Shown: one piece after another, positions 32,750 to 41,717 of the stretch | How the letters are laid out: the number at the start of each line of letters is the position of its first letter | How positions within the stretch are numbered: position 1 is the first letter of the stretch | DNA from: AP-15 sp963732095 | Lineage (GTDB): Bacteria > Pseudomonadota > Alphaproteobacteria > ATCC43930 > CGMCC-115725 | Reading direction: 5' to 3' | Length of the DNA: 64,000 bases | NCBI GenBank assembly: GCA_963732095.1 | Contig: CAVSZA010000039.1 | Coordinates: 1-64,000, forward strand | The notes under the pieces: generated by a model | Database searches by the model: none | What the model was told of the DNA's origin: nothing | What the model saw: only the letters and a program-made list of their open reading frames with translations | Made by a program: the position numbers and the translations under genes

Positions 32750-34816
32750 ATGCGGTGCGGACTGCGAATCGTCCTATCGGCAGCTCTCGGCGTGCTCATC
32801 GCGGAGGCGGACGCGGTTTGGGCGGCCGATCCCGAAATCGACAAACTCGTGCAGAGCCCGGTCGGCAAGGACTGGGTGACGAATGGCGGCAACCTAACAA
32901 ATGAGCGTTATTCCACGCTGAAGCAGATCGACACCACCAATGTCAAACAGCTGAAGGGCGCCTGGATGACCCGCCTCAAGGGTTCCGGGCTTGGCGGCAA
33001 GTATTCGTTCGAGGCGACGCCGCTCGTCAAAGACGGGATCATGTATATCAGCACCGGCAACGACGATGTCTTCGCGCTCAATGCCAAGACCGGTGAGATC
33101 TTGTGGGAGCACTGGTCAGGCATCGGCCAACAGATCTCGACCGTCTGCTGCGGCTGGCTCAACCGTGGGCTGGCGATGGGCGAAGGGATGCTGTTCATCG
33201 GCCAGATGGACGCAAATGTCGTCGCGCTCGACATGAAGACCGGCAAGGAGGTGTGGCGGACCCCGGTCGAGGACTGGCACAATGGTTACGGGATCACCAA
33301 CGCGCCGCTCTATTTCGATGGGATCGTCTATAGCGGCATCACCGGTGGTGAATTCGGCATACGCGGGCGTCTGACTGCGCTCGACGCCAAGACTGGCAAG
33401 ATCCTCTGGCGGGCCTACACGCTACCGGCCCCGGGTGAGGTCGGCAGCGATACCTGGCCGGCGGGGACCGATCACGCGATGCGCGGCGGGGCGTCGATTT
33501 GGAATACCCCAGCGCTCGACCCGGAGCTCGGTCTGGTCTACTTCGCCGTTGGCAATTGCGGGCCGGATTACGACGGCTCAATGCGTGAGGGCGACAATTT
33601 GTTCTGCGCCTCGGTCCTCGCGGTGAACGCCAAGACCGGCAAGTATGCTTGGCATTTCCAGGAGGTTCACCACGACATCTGGGATTACGACGCGGCGAGC
33701 CCGGTCGTCCTTTTCGATACCGTGATCAATGGCCAGCCGCGCAAGGGCATCGCCCAGGCCGGCCGCACCGGGTGGGTCTACATCCTCGACCGGACCAACG
33801 GCAAACCGCTGATCGGTGTCGAGGAGCGCGCGGTGCCGCAGGAGCCGCGGCAGAAGACGGCGAAGACGCAGCCGTTCCCGCTCGGCGACGCGATTGTGCC
33901 GCAATGTGCCGAGCCCATGCCTGCTAGCGGTTACGAAAAGGCCGGCTGCATCTTCGAGGCGTTCTGGGAAGAACCGGTGCTGATCCAGCCCTCAGGGATC
34001 GGCGGCACCAACTGGGCGCCGATGTCCTACAATCCGGAAACCGGCAGCTTCTACGTCTCGGGCACGATCCGAACCAGCGCCTTTGCCCGCTACGGCGATA
34101 CGTACAAGCTTGGGTTGCGCTACACCGGCGGGACTCAGGCGGCGCCGATCGGCTCAGCGATGAGCGGTACCTTTACCGCAATCGGCGGCAACACCAACAA
34201 GATTGTCTGGCAGAACAAGGCGCCCTATCGCGTCGGTCAAGGAGGCGGGTCGACGAATACGGCCGGCGGTCTCGTCTTCCGCGGCGAGCCCGACGGCAAT
34301 TTTCTGGCAATCAATGCCAAGACCGGTGAGGAGTTGTGGCGGTTCCAAACCGGGTTCGGGGCCGATGCCCCTCCTGCGGTCTACGAGGTAAACGGGGAAG
34401 AGTATGTCGCGATTGCGACCGGCGGCAATCAGGGGATGCTCAGTGCAAACGGCGACGCGGTGTGGGTATTTTCACTGAAAGGGCAATTGGGTCCGCTGTG
34501 GCCGCCTCCCGTGCCGCAGAGCATTGCCGGGCCCACAGGTCCGGTTGCGGACGGGGTCGACACGATCAAGATCGGCGACAACAACGTCGAATACGCCTAT
34601 TGGCCCGGCCGCATTCGGGTAAAGGCGGGAACCACGGTGACCTTCACCAATGTCGGTGATGTCCAGCACACGGCAACGGCGTTCGAAAAGGGCAAATGGG
34701 ATACCGGCGCATTGGAGAAGGGGGAGTCGAAGGCCATCACCTTCTCTGAGCCGGGCACCTACTACTACATATGTACACCTCACCCGTGGATGTACGGGCA
34801 GGTCATCGTCGAATAG
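32750..34816 (+). CDS. PQQ-dependent dehydrogenase fused to an amicyanin-like cupredoxin domain
   Basis: 688 residues: signal peptide (RIVLSAALGVLIAEADAVWA), then a full PQQ propeller of about 560 residues. It has the vicinal disulfide Cys133-Cys134 (TVCCGWLNRG), the metal-site Glu201 (GGEFGIRG) and Asn269 (GNCGPDYD), and WDYDAA with Asp312/Asp314. From about residue 598 a cupredoxin follows, with His640 (QHTATA) and Cys675, His678, Met681 in CTPHPWMYGQVIVE. That C-x2-H-x2-M spacing is the amicyanin type. The copper domain could take electrons from PQQ in place of the usual cytochrome fusion. GGGGAGG precedes the ATG. Confidence 0.93.
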   Translation: MRCGLRIVLSAALGVLIAEADAVWAADPEIDKLVQSPVGKDWVTNGGNLTNERYSTLKQIDTTNVKQLKGAWMTRLKGSGLGGKYSFEATPLVKDGIMYISTGNDDVFALNAKTGEILWEHWSGIGQQISTVCCGWLNRGLAMGEGMLFIGQMDANVVALDMKTGKEVWRTPVEDWHNGYGITNAPLYFDGIVYSGITGGEFGIRGRLTALDAKTGKILWRAYTLPAPGEVGSDTWPAGTDHAMRGGASIWNTPALDPELGLVYFAVGNCGPDYDGSMREGDNLFCASVLAVNAKTGKYAWHFQEVHHDIWDYDAASPVVLFDTVINGQPRKGIAQAGRTGWVYILDRTNGKPLIGVEERAVPQEPRQKTAKTQPFPLGDAIVPQCAEPMPASGYEKAGCIFEAFWEEPVLIQPSGIGGTNWAPMSYNPETGSFYVSGTIRTSAFARYGDTYKLGLRYTGGTQAAPIGSAMSGTFTAIGGNTNKIVWQNKAPYRVGQGGGSTNTAGGLVFRGEPDGNFLAINAKTGEELWRFQTGFGADAPPAVYEVNGEEYVAIATGGNQGMLSANGDAVWVFSLKGQLGPLWPPPVPQSIAGPTGPVADGVDTIKIGDNNVEYAYWPGRIRVKAGTTVTFTNVGDVQHTATAFEKGKWDTGALEKGESKAITFSEPGTYYYICTPHPWMYGQVIVE

Positions 34817-35111
34817 TCAGAACCCGAGGCCACCCCCCCCCGCCTACCCGACTGGTGCTTGCGGGGTTGCGGGGCATAATTATTTCTCTTCTGCCGGGAG
34901 ACAGCGCGGATCGAGCCTTGAGTGCCACCGATCCCATCTGGACCGTCACCAGGGGCAACGTCTATTCCGTTACTCGTGACTGCGCTTCAGCAGCGCGCAT
35001 CTTGCAAGCAAGCTAGGTCGCGGCGAGCGCGATGATCGTCACTGGGATGTAATTGCGTTTGCCGGGGCGATACAGGCGCCGGTCAAGGACGATCGCCACC
35101 GTCAGCACTAA
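34817..35111 (+). pseudogene. decayed 5' part of the downstream cytochrome/propeller gene
   Basis: Between the PQQ-dehydrogenase stop and 35109 the plus strand still reads FAGAIQAPVKDDRHRQH before an in-frame TAA. APVKDDR resembles the region preceding the cytochrome domain in full-length relatives. A signal peptide and regulatory-like beta domain expected upstream are absent. No other gene is visible here. Confidence 0.35.
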
Positions 35112-36983
35112 GAGAGATGCACCGAGCGCGGCGCTGCGCCCAGGGTCATCGCGACGCCGGGGAAGATCGTCGATTTGCAGGCGGTCTCGGCACCGGATGC
35201 GGCGGCCGCTGCGCAATATTATCCGGCGGTCTACTGGTATTCGATGCTGAACATTCCGGACGAGAGCAACTTTTCCGGCCCGAACCGTGACGAGAACATG
35301 CCGGAGAACATCAAAAGTCACCAGGCCTGGTTGAACATCATCAAGACTACTGGTTGCATCGCCTGTCACGGGATCGGCACGCCCGGGACCCGCGCCATCC
35401 CAGCCGCGCTCGGCCATTTCGATAACTCCGCGGAAGCCTGGGCGCGGCGCATTCAGTCGGGACAGGCAGAGAACAGCATGGTCAATACGATCAGCCGCCT
35501 CGACCCGCAGCTGGCATTCCAATACTTCGGCGACTGGACCGATCGGGTTGCCAAAGGCGAGCTGCCCTTTGCGCAACCCCCGCGACCGCAGGGCATCGAG
35601 GGCAACATCGTGCTGACATTGTGGGACTGGAGCCGCGAGACGGCATATATGCACGACCTCACTCCAACCGATCGCCGCAATCCGACCGTCAACGCCAACG
35701 GCAAGCTTTACGGCTCGACCGAGGACAGCACCGATTATCTTCCTGTCCTCGATCCGGCGCACAATACCGTCAGCGAGATCAAACACCCGGTGCGCGACCC
35801 TAACACGCCGACCTCGAAGACCGCGCCGATGGAGCCGTCGCCCTATTGGGGAGCCGACCCGATTTGGGACAGCCAGAGCACCACGCACAACCCGATGATG
35901 GACGAGAAGGGGCGGGTCTGGTTCACCGCCAGGGTGCGCGCCCCGGCAAACCCTGATTTCTGCAAGCAGGGATCGAGCCATCCGTCGGCGCAGGTCTTCC
36001 CGCTGCAGGAATCCAATCGCCACCTGTCGATGTATGACCCAGCGAGCGGCAAATTTACACTGATCAGCACCTGCTTCCCGACGCACCATTTGAACTTCGC
36101 GACCGACGTCAATCAGACGCTGTGGACCAGTGCCGGCGGTCCGCAGACGCCGGTGGTGGGTTGGCTCGATCGCAAGATGTTCGAGGAGACCGGCGACGAG
36201 CAGAAATCGCAGGGCTGGAGCCCGTTCGTGCTCGACACCAACGGGAACGGCAAGCGGGACGACTACGTCCAGCCCGACCAGCCGGTCGACCCGACAAAGG
36301 ACAAGCGCGTCGTCACCGGCCTCTATTCGGTGTCGGTGAACCCGGCCGACGGGACGATCTGGGGTACTTCGCTGGGATATCCCGGCTATGTGGTTCGCGT
36401 GAACCCAGGGCCCGATCCGACCCACACGGCGCTGACCGAAATCTATGAGCCGCCATTGCCCGGCTATGGACCGCGCGGCGGCGACATCAACACGAAGGGC
36501 GTCTTCTGGGCCTCGCTGGCGAGCGGCCACCTGGCGAGCTTCGACCGCAGCAAATGCAAGGTCTTGAATGGCCCGACCGCGACCGGCAAGCATTGTCCCG
36601 AGGGCTGGACCCTCTACCCCTTCCCCGGACCGCAGTTCAAAGGGGTCAGCGATCCCGGCAGCGCCGAGTCGAGCTATTACGTCTGGGTCGATCAGCAAAA
36701 CACATTGGGACTGGGCAAGGACGTGCCGATCGCCACCGGCAACCTCAACAGTGCCTTGCTGGCCCTCGTTGGCGGGAAGTTCGTGGTGCTGCGCGTCCCC
36801 TATGTGAACGACTATTTCACGAAGGGGGCGGACGGGCGCATCGACGACCCCAATGCCGGCTGGAAGGGCCGGGCATTGTGGACGACCTACGCGACCCGCA
36901 CGATGTTCCACCTGGAGAACGGCAAGGGCACCCTGCCCAAGGTCGTACGGTTCCAACTGCGCCCGGACCCGCTCGCCAATTAG
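35112..36983 (+). CDS. cytochrome c/beta-propeller protein, N-terminally truncated
   Basis: The open frame from 35112 (possible TTG start at 35175, about 602 residues) contains a haem site GCIACHGIGTPGTR near residue 60. It then has a long propeller with WDWSRETAYMHDLTPTDRRN, ESNRHLSMYDPASGKF, VNPADGTIWGTSLGYPGYVV and KGVFWASLASGHLASFDRSK. Full-length relatives, often annotated as carboxypeptidase-regulatory-like proteins, have an exported N-terminal domain missing here. No ATG or ribosome-binding site precedes it. It is probably the former electron-transfer partner of the preceding dehydrogenase and may not be exported now. Confidence 0.7.
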   Translation, partial: ERCTERGAAPRVIATPGKIVDLQAVSAPDAAAAAQYYPAVYWYSMLNIPDESNFSGPNRDENMPENIKSHQAWLNIIKTTGCIACHGIGTPGTRAIPAALGHFDNSAEAWARRIQSGQAENSMVNTISRLDPQLAFQYFGDWTDRVAKGELPFAQPPRPQGIEGNIVLTLWDWSRETAYMHDLTPTDRRNPTVNANGKLYGSTEDSTDYLPVLDPAHNTVSEIKHPVRDPNTPTSKTAPMEPSPYWGADPIWDSQSTTHNPMMDEKGRVWFTARVRAPANPDFCKQGSSHPSAQVFPLQESNRHLSMYDPASGKFTLISTCFPTHHLNFATDVNQTLWTSAGGPQTPVVGWLDRKMFEETGDEQKSQGWSPFVLDTNGNGKRDDYVQPDQPVDPTKDKRVVTGLYSVSVNPADGTIWGTSLGYPGYVVRVNPGPDPTHTALTEIYEPPLPGYGPRGGDINTKGVFWASLASGHLASFDRSKCKVLNGPTATGKHCPEGWTLYPFPGPQFKGVSDPGSAESSYYVWVDQQNTLGLGKDVPIATGNLNSALLALVGGKFVVLRVPYVNDYFTKGADGRIDDPNAGWKGRALWTTYATRTMFHLENGKGTLPKVVRFQLRPDPLAN

Positions 36984-36996
36984 GCCGCGGGCACGG

Positions 36997-37317
36997 TCAG
37001 TTCTCGCCGGCTATGTTGCGGCGCAGCCGTTCCTGGCTGGCGGCCGGCCAGACCTCCGGGATCTTGTAGAAGGCCTCGAAGGTCGGCTTGTCCGGCGGCA
37101 GTTGCAGCCAGGGCAATTTGCTGCGCGTGAAGATGTGGACGTCCGGTTGGACCCGTTCCGGATGGTCGAGGGTCCCGGCGCGGACGAGCAACGTGTCGCC
37201 GGGCGCCGCATGGTATTTGCTCCAGACCCGGGTCATGCAATTGCCGCAGAAGGACACCTCGTGCGGTGCCGCTGCCCGCGGGCAGCATGAATGATTTCGG
37301 CGCGTTGTGATCGGCTT
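36997..37317 (-). pseudogene. GFA (glutathione-dependent formaldehyde-activating-like) protein fragment
   Basis: EVSFCGNCMTRVWSKYHAAP, GDTLLVRAGTLD and PDVHIFTRSKLPWLQLPPDK are the C-terminal part of GFA zinc-binding proteins. The segment just upstream (NAPKSFMLPAGSG) is in another frame, and the first zinc-binding block is missing. It is a broken remnant facing the cytochrome/propeller gene. Confidence 0.75.
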
Positions 37318-37516
37318 CGACTTCCGGGTCACCTGGGGCCTGATCCTCGGCTTCTTCGGGATCGTCTACATGGTTTGGCTGGGCAGCATCGGCGCGGGTT
37401 GGGTCACAGACAGACAGACTGATGGCGGGCGGGTTCTCGCCGATCGGGATTGTCAACTTAACTCGGTCGAGTTCGACCTTCTTGGCCCCTTTCTCCGAGG
37501 GGCATTGTCAACTTAA
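37307..37516 (+). CDS. small membrane protein of unknown function, possibly truncated
   Basis: A GTG at 37307 opens IGFDFRVTWGLILGFFGIVY, then MVWLGSIGAGWVTDR, one convincing TM helix. The remaining 34 residues look random and run through two TTGTCAACTTAA direct repeats (about 37451-37462 and 37506-37516). Either a short real protein whose 3' end was replaced, or a relic. Confidence 0.35.
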   Translation: MIGFDFRVTWGLILGFFGIVYMVWLGSIGAGWVTDRQTDGGRVLADRDCQLNSVEFDLLGPFLRGALST

Positions 37517-38082
37517 GCTTGAGAGGGGGCAGCCCTATAGGCGTGCCAAGGACTTCTCTGCACCGGACCACCGCGCCACCCACGGCAGGAGGATACCACC
37601 CCTGCTAGCCGGCTCGGCGCGCGACTACCTCAACGCACCGATCGTTCTACAAAGCGACGAGATAACGCCCATAGGATCGACACCTGGCTCACGGAGCCTC
37701 GCCGGCGCCCTAGCCTGCGGAACTCGTAGCCCTGACGGCGTTCCCCGGGGCGGGACGAACGTCCCCGGTCAGGTGCGCCTGGTGAAACCAATGTCGTCGA
37801 CGATTACGGCGTTTGGCCCGATCGGGACCTTTCGAGGATTTGGCAGGTGGAGATTGATGAACTCGATCTTGTCGTTCCACACTTTATTCAGGCGCGCTTT
37901 CAAAACCGCTGCGCGGCGAACCACCTGCCGCAGAGCGTGCGGTCTCGGCCGAGTAATTCCATGCTCCGATCAGGCCAAACAACGCCATAACATTATCGGG
38001 AATAGAGTGGCTTTGGTCGGCCAAGAGAGCGTGAGTGGGCTCACGGCGGAACTGCCGCCGGGTCAATCAGGAGCACCCACTC
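37517..38082. other. intergenic region with unidentified coding relic
   Basis: No intact gene was recognised. On the minus strand between about 37905 and 37785 a smooth segment reads KARLNKVWNDKIEFINLHLP, then NPRKVPIGPNAVIVDDIGFT, ending at a stop. It looks like the C-terminus of some protein I cannot name. A ribosome-binding site for the DUF3489 gene (AGGAG at 38069) closes the region. Confidence 0.35.
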
Positions 38083-38553
38083 ATGCGCGTATATATCATC
38101 GGCAACGACGGAATCACGCTGTGCCGCGAGGCGCCGACGGCAGTCAATGACGGCGAGATTGCCGTTGCATCGAACGAGGAGCTGCACGCTGCCCCGCTCA
38201 GCGGCAAGCGGTTGCTGGCGCTGTGGAACGCTCTGCCCGGTGTCGAAAAGCGGAAGAAGGTTGGCGACCGCGACGCGCTGATCGATCAGCTGTGGTCGGC
38301 AATCGAACTGTTGCCGGATCCGGAGCCGCAATCTCACTCGAAGCGCCCCTCGAAGCAGGACGTGGTGATTGCGATGCTGCGTCAGCACGAGGGTGCCACG
38401 GTCGACGAGGTGGCGAGCGTGACCGGCTGGCAGCGTCATACCGTTCGCGGCGTCTTCTCGGGAACTTTGAAGAAAAAGCTCGGGCTCACTCTTGCCTCGG
38501 CCAAGGAGGAGCGTGGCCGGGTCTACCGCATCGCCGAGCCGGCCAACCTATGA
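38083..38553 (+). CDS. DUF3489 domain protein
   Basis: 156 residues. The C-terminal part (SKQDVVIAMLRQHEGATVDE, VASVTGWQRHTVRGVFSGTL, KKKLGL, RVYRIAEPA) is a winged-helix-like DUF3489 domain. An AGGAG site precedes the ATG by 9 bases. It is the first gene of a three-gene module with DUF2924 and a serine recombinase, an arrangement frequent in alphaproteobacteria. A DNA-binding accessory role in recombination is plausible but unproven. Confidence 0.88.
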   Translation: MRVYIIGNDGITLCREAPTAVNDGEIAVASNEELHAAPLSGKRLLALWNALPGVEKRKKVGDRDALIDQLWSAIELLPDPEPQSHSKRPSKQDVVIAMLRQHEGATVDEVASVTGWQRHTVRGVFSGTLKKKLGLTLASAKEERGRVYRIAEPANL

Positions 38554-39092
38554 GACCTCCTGTCCACGTTGCATCGGCTCGCCAGCACCCTGGCGAGCCG
38601 TCCTCTGGTCTAGGTCCAAACGGCGGCCGAAACGACCGTCTGCGAGGCCCGGACCTGGCCGGGCTTGATGGCGAAATCGCCGGATTGGTCGATCGGTCGA
38701 CACAGGAGCTGCGGCGTGCCTGGCGGACATGGCATCACACCGGACCACCCCTGGGCCTCAGTCGCGATCTGATCATCAGGGGGCTTGCCGATAAGCTGCA
38801 ACAGCGCGCCCATGGGGGCCCGAGCCGTGCCTTGCAACGCCGCCTTCGGACTTTGGCGGCAGAGTTCGAGAAAGGCGCTCGTTCTTTCGACCCCGGCGGA
38901 GTGCTGAAGACCGGCGCGACCTTGGTGCGACAGTGGCGCGGACACACGCATACCGTCCTCGCGCGCGAGGACGGGTTCGAATACGAGGGCCAGCGCTATC
39001 GGTCGTTGACCGTGATTGCCGAGCGGATCACCGGGGCGCATTGGTCGGGCCCGCGGTTCTTTGGTCTCACCAAACGCGCGCGTACATTCTAG
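38550..39092 (+). CDS. DUF2924 family protein
   Basis: 180 residues. DGEIAGLVDRSTQELRRAWR, then THTVLAREDGFEYEGQRYRS and SLTVIAERITGAHWSGPRFF are the conserved DUF2924 core. The latter part is seen in proteins encoded next to phage-type recombinases. The ATG overlaps the preceding stop (ATGA). The N-terminal 40 residues look unstructured. Function unknown; context points to the recombinase. Confidence 0.88.
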   Translation: MRPPVHVASARQHPGEPSSGLGPNGGRNDRLRGPDLAGLDGEIAGLVDRSTQELRRAWRTWHHTGPPLGLSRDLIIRGLADKLQQRAHGGPSRALQRRLRTLAAEFEKGARSFDPGGVLKTGATLVRQWRGHTHTVLAREDGFEYEGQRYRSLTVIAERITGAHWSGPRFFGLTKRARTF

Positions 39093-39108
39093 TCACCGAG
39101 GCCAGCCA

Positions 39109-40833
39109 ATGAAAAAGCCACCAACCACAACGCGGCGGAACGGAGCCGTGCGCTGTGCGATCTACACCCGCAAGTCGTCCGAGGAGGGGCTCGAACAGGA
39201 GTTCAATTCGCTGCAGGCGCAGCGCGAAGCCTGCGAGGCCTTCATCGACAGCCAGCGGCACGAAGGCTGGGTGTGCCAGCGCGCGGCTTATAATGACGGC
39301 GGGTTCTCCGGCGCGACGATGGATCGGCCCGCTCTGCAGCAGCTGCTCGCCGATGTCAAGGCGGGGCGGGTCGACACCATTGTCGTCTACAAGATCGACC
39401 GGCTGACCCGCTCGCTCGCCGATTTTGCCAAGATTGTCGAGATCCTCGACACGCGGGGCGCGTCCTTCGTTTCGGTCACGCAGCAGTTCAACACGACGAC
39501 CTCGATGGGGCGCTTGACCCTCAACGTGCTGTTGTCCTTCGCGCAGTTCGAGCGCGAGGTCATCGGCGAGCGCATTCGCGACAAGATCGCCGCCTCGAAG
39601 AAGAAGGGGATGTGGATGGGCGGCGTGCAGCCGCTCGGCTATCAGGCGCAGGACCGCAAGCTCGTCATCGTCGAAAGCGAGGCGGAAATCGTGCGCTTCA
39701 TTTTTCGCCGCTATGCCGAACTCGGCTCGGTCCGGTGGTTGAGAGACGAGCTGGAGGCCCGGAGCATCCAGAGCAAGTTGCGGACGAGCGCCTCGGGCGG
39801 GATCTCGGGTGGCAAGCCATTTGCCCGCGGTGCGCTCTATCTGATGCTGCAGAATCGCATTTACCGGGGCGAGATCGTTCACAACCAACAATCTTATCTT
39901 GGCGAACATGAGCCGATCATCGATCAACCGCTGTGGGATGCGGTCCAGGCGCAGCTTGCCGGCAACGCCGCCCAGCACAACGATTGCGGAAAAACTCGGC
40001 AGCCGAGCCTCCTCGCCAGCATGCTGTTTGATGGCGACGGGAACCGGATGACACCGAGCCATGCCGTCAAGAAGGGCACGCGTTACCGCTACTATGTCTC
40101 CCGCTCGCTGATCACGAAAGATCGGACCGACAACTCCGCCGGGCTACGGATTCCGGCGACGGAGATCGAACAGCTCGTGAGCGACCGAGTGCACCGATGG
40201 CTTCTCGATCCCGGCAGCATCTACAAATCGACTTCGGCACAGCTCCCGGACGCATCAATTCAGCAGCGGCTTGTCGCGCGGACCGCAGAGATCGGTAAGC
40301 GTTGGCCCGAGTTGCCAATGGCACGCAAGCGCGTTGTTCTCACTGCCCTGATCGAACGGATCGAGGTGAGCGTCGACCAGATCGACATCCGTTTCCGCCC
40401 GTCTCGGCTCAGCGCGCTACTCGATGCTGCTGCAACACCATTACAGGGCGCGACCGACGACGAAACTGAGATCCTGTCGGTGCCGGTAAGGCTGCGCCGT
40501 GCCGGGCGGGAGATCAAAATGGTGATCGAAGGCACCGATCCGCTTGCCGCGAAACCTGACGCTCGATTGATCAGGCTGCTCCTCAGGGCGCGCCGGTTCA
40601 ACGCGACACTCGCCGAGGGCGAAGGCATCCCCTTTGCTGCACTCGCCCATCGGGAAGGTGTCGGCCGGTCCTATTTCACTCGTCTCGTCCGCCTCAGCTA
40701 TGTCGCGCCGGATATCATCCAAGCGATCCTCGATGGGCGGCAGCCGCGCGATTTGACCGCGGAGAAGCTCCTCGAGCACTCCCGTCTGCCGCTTGCCTGG
40801 CACGATCAGCGGACCGCGCTCGGCTTTGCTTGA
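39109..40833 (+). CDS. large serine recombinase (recombinase family protein)
   Basis: 574 residues. The resolvase domain has IYTRKSSEEG with nucleophile Ser23, then KAGRVDTIVVYKIDRLTRSL and AQFEREVIGERIRDKIAASK. A recombinase domain (AEIVRFIFRRYAELGSVRWL, GALYLMLQNRIYRGEIVHNQ) follows, with a region resembling the zinc-ribbon and coiled-coil part and a C-terminal HTH-like segment (AHREGVGRSYFTRLVRLSYV). Such enzymes integrate or excise phages and islands at short att sites. Its ATG follows the DUF2924 stop by 16 bases. No attL/attR pair could be fixed by eye. Confidence 0.93.
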   Translation: MKKPPTTTRRNGAVRCAIYTRKSSEEGLEQEFNSLQAQREACEAFIDSQRHEGWVCQRAAYNDGGFSGATMDRPALQQLLADVKAGRVDTIVVYKIDRLTRSLADFAKIVEILDTRGASFVSVTQQFNTTTSMGRLTLNVLLSFAQFEREVIGERIRDKIAASKKKGMWMGGVQPLGYQAQDRKLVIVESEAEIVRFIFRRYAELGSVRWLRDELEARSIQSKLRTSASGGISGGKPFARGALYLMLQNRIYRGEIVHNQQSYLGEHEPIIDQPLWDAVQAQLAGNAAQHNDCGKTRQPSLLASMLFDGDGNRMTPSHAVKKGTRYRYYVSRSLITKDRTDNSAGLRIPATEIEQLVSDRVHRWLLDPGSIYKSTSAQLPDASIQQRLVARTAEIGKRWPELPMARKRVVLTALIERIEVSVDQIDIRFRPSRLSALLDAAATPLQGATDDETEILSVPVRLRRAGREIKMVIEGTDPLAAKPDARLIRLLLRARRFNATLAEGEGIPFAALAHREGVGRSYFTRLVRLSYVAPDIIQAILDGRQPRDLTAEKLLEHSRLPLAWHDQRTALGFA

Positions 40834-41100
40834 GCCCAATTCGAAATTCAAAAAGCACCGCACATTGCAGCTCGAAAAAGGGCCAACTTCGTTGCGACCC
40901 GCGTGGCATTCGCGCCGACCCCATCAGCGGCACTGCGGTACTGGAATATGGTCCGACAGAGATATTGCCGCCGGTTGGCGCGATATCGAAACACCCTGCG
41001 CGTCTCTGCCAACTCGGTCGCCAAGCCGGCCGCGCACACCCGCGCGGAAAGCCGGGCTTCTCGACGCTCGATAGCGGATGCGGGCGAGAGACGGACTGTC

Positions 41101-41138
41101 TGCTGGAGGGAGATGGATTCGAACTTCCGGTTCCGGAG
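41101..41138 (-). repeat. tRNA-3'-end-like dispersed repeat, copy E
   Basis: On the minus strand it reads GAAGTTCGAATCCATCTCCC then TCCAGCA, sharing the TTCGAATCCATxTCCCTCCAGC core with copy A at the window start. Confidence 0.5.
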
Positions 41139-41676
41139 AGAGAGGACAGGGTTTCGAGCCTCGGTCTGTTGCTTGCGAGGGATAGGGGCGTCGGAGCGGA
41201 CGTCTCGGTTCAGCCCGGTTTTGTAATAATCATGCCGTCACCGCTGGAAGCATCGGGTGCTCCGCTTTGTTGTTCTCCCGTGGACCCTGAGGATGACGAG
41301 CGCGACCCAGCGCCCACAATCAGAGCGATATGTTGCACCGAGGGATGCAAATATTTAGAGTGGACAAGAGTGCCGAGATCACGGTAAATTGGTTTATGCG
41401 CTTTGGGTCGGTAAGTAGCTGAACAAAATGAAGTTTTTGACCGGATTACGATGTAGTGTGGCGAGCCAGCCCTTTTTATAGACGGTAAATTCACCGACGC
41501 ACTCGGCGCCCATCGCCAAAAACGCACATAATCACAGGGGCTTAATTGTCGGAGTGCGGAGCCGGCTGCCAGGGCAAAGAGGACAATTTCCGGCGAAATT
41601 CGAGCGCGAAACAGCGTTTTACGATCCCGGAATCATCCATAACCCTACCGGAATCGGCGCATAATTTCAGAGACGA

Positions 41677-41717
41677 GTTCGCAGTGGACTCTCCCCTCCA
41701 GCGGAGAGTCTGCGAAC
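41677..41717. repeat. hairpin-forming variant of the dispersed repeat, copy H
   Basis: GTTCGCA...GACTCTC (41677-41693) pairs with GAGAGTCTGCGAAC (41704-41717) around a CCCTCCAGCG loop, with a 3-base bulge on the left arm. The loop and right arm match the CCTCCAGCGG(G)GAGTC part of the other copies, but the TTCGAATCC half is absent. Confidence 0.5.

Noticed and set aside
35013..36956. 647-codon minus-strand frame
   Set aside because: Antisense shadow of the cytochrome/propeller gene. That gene has CxxCH and propeller repeats; the shadow has no motif.
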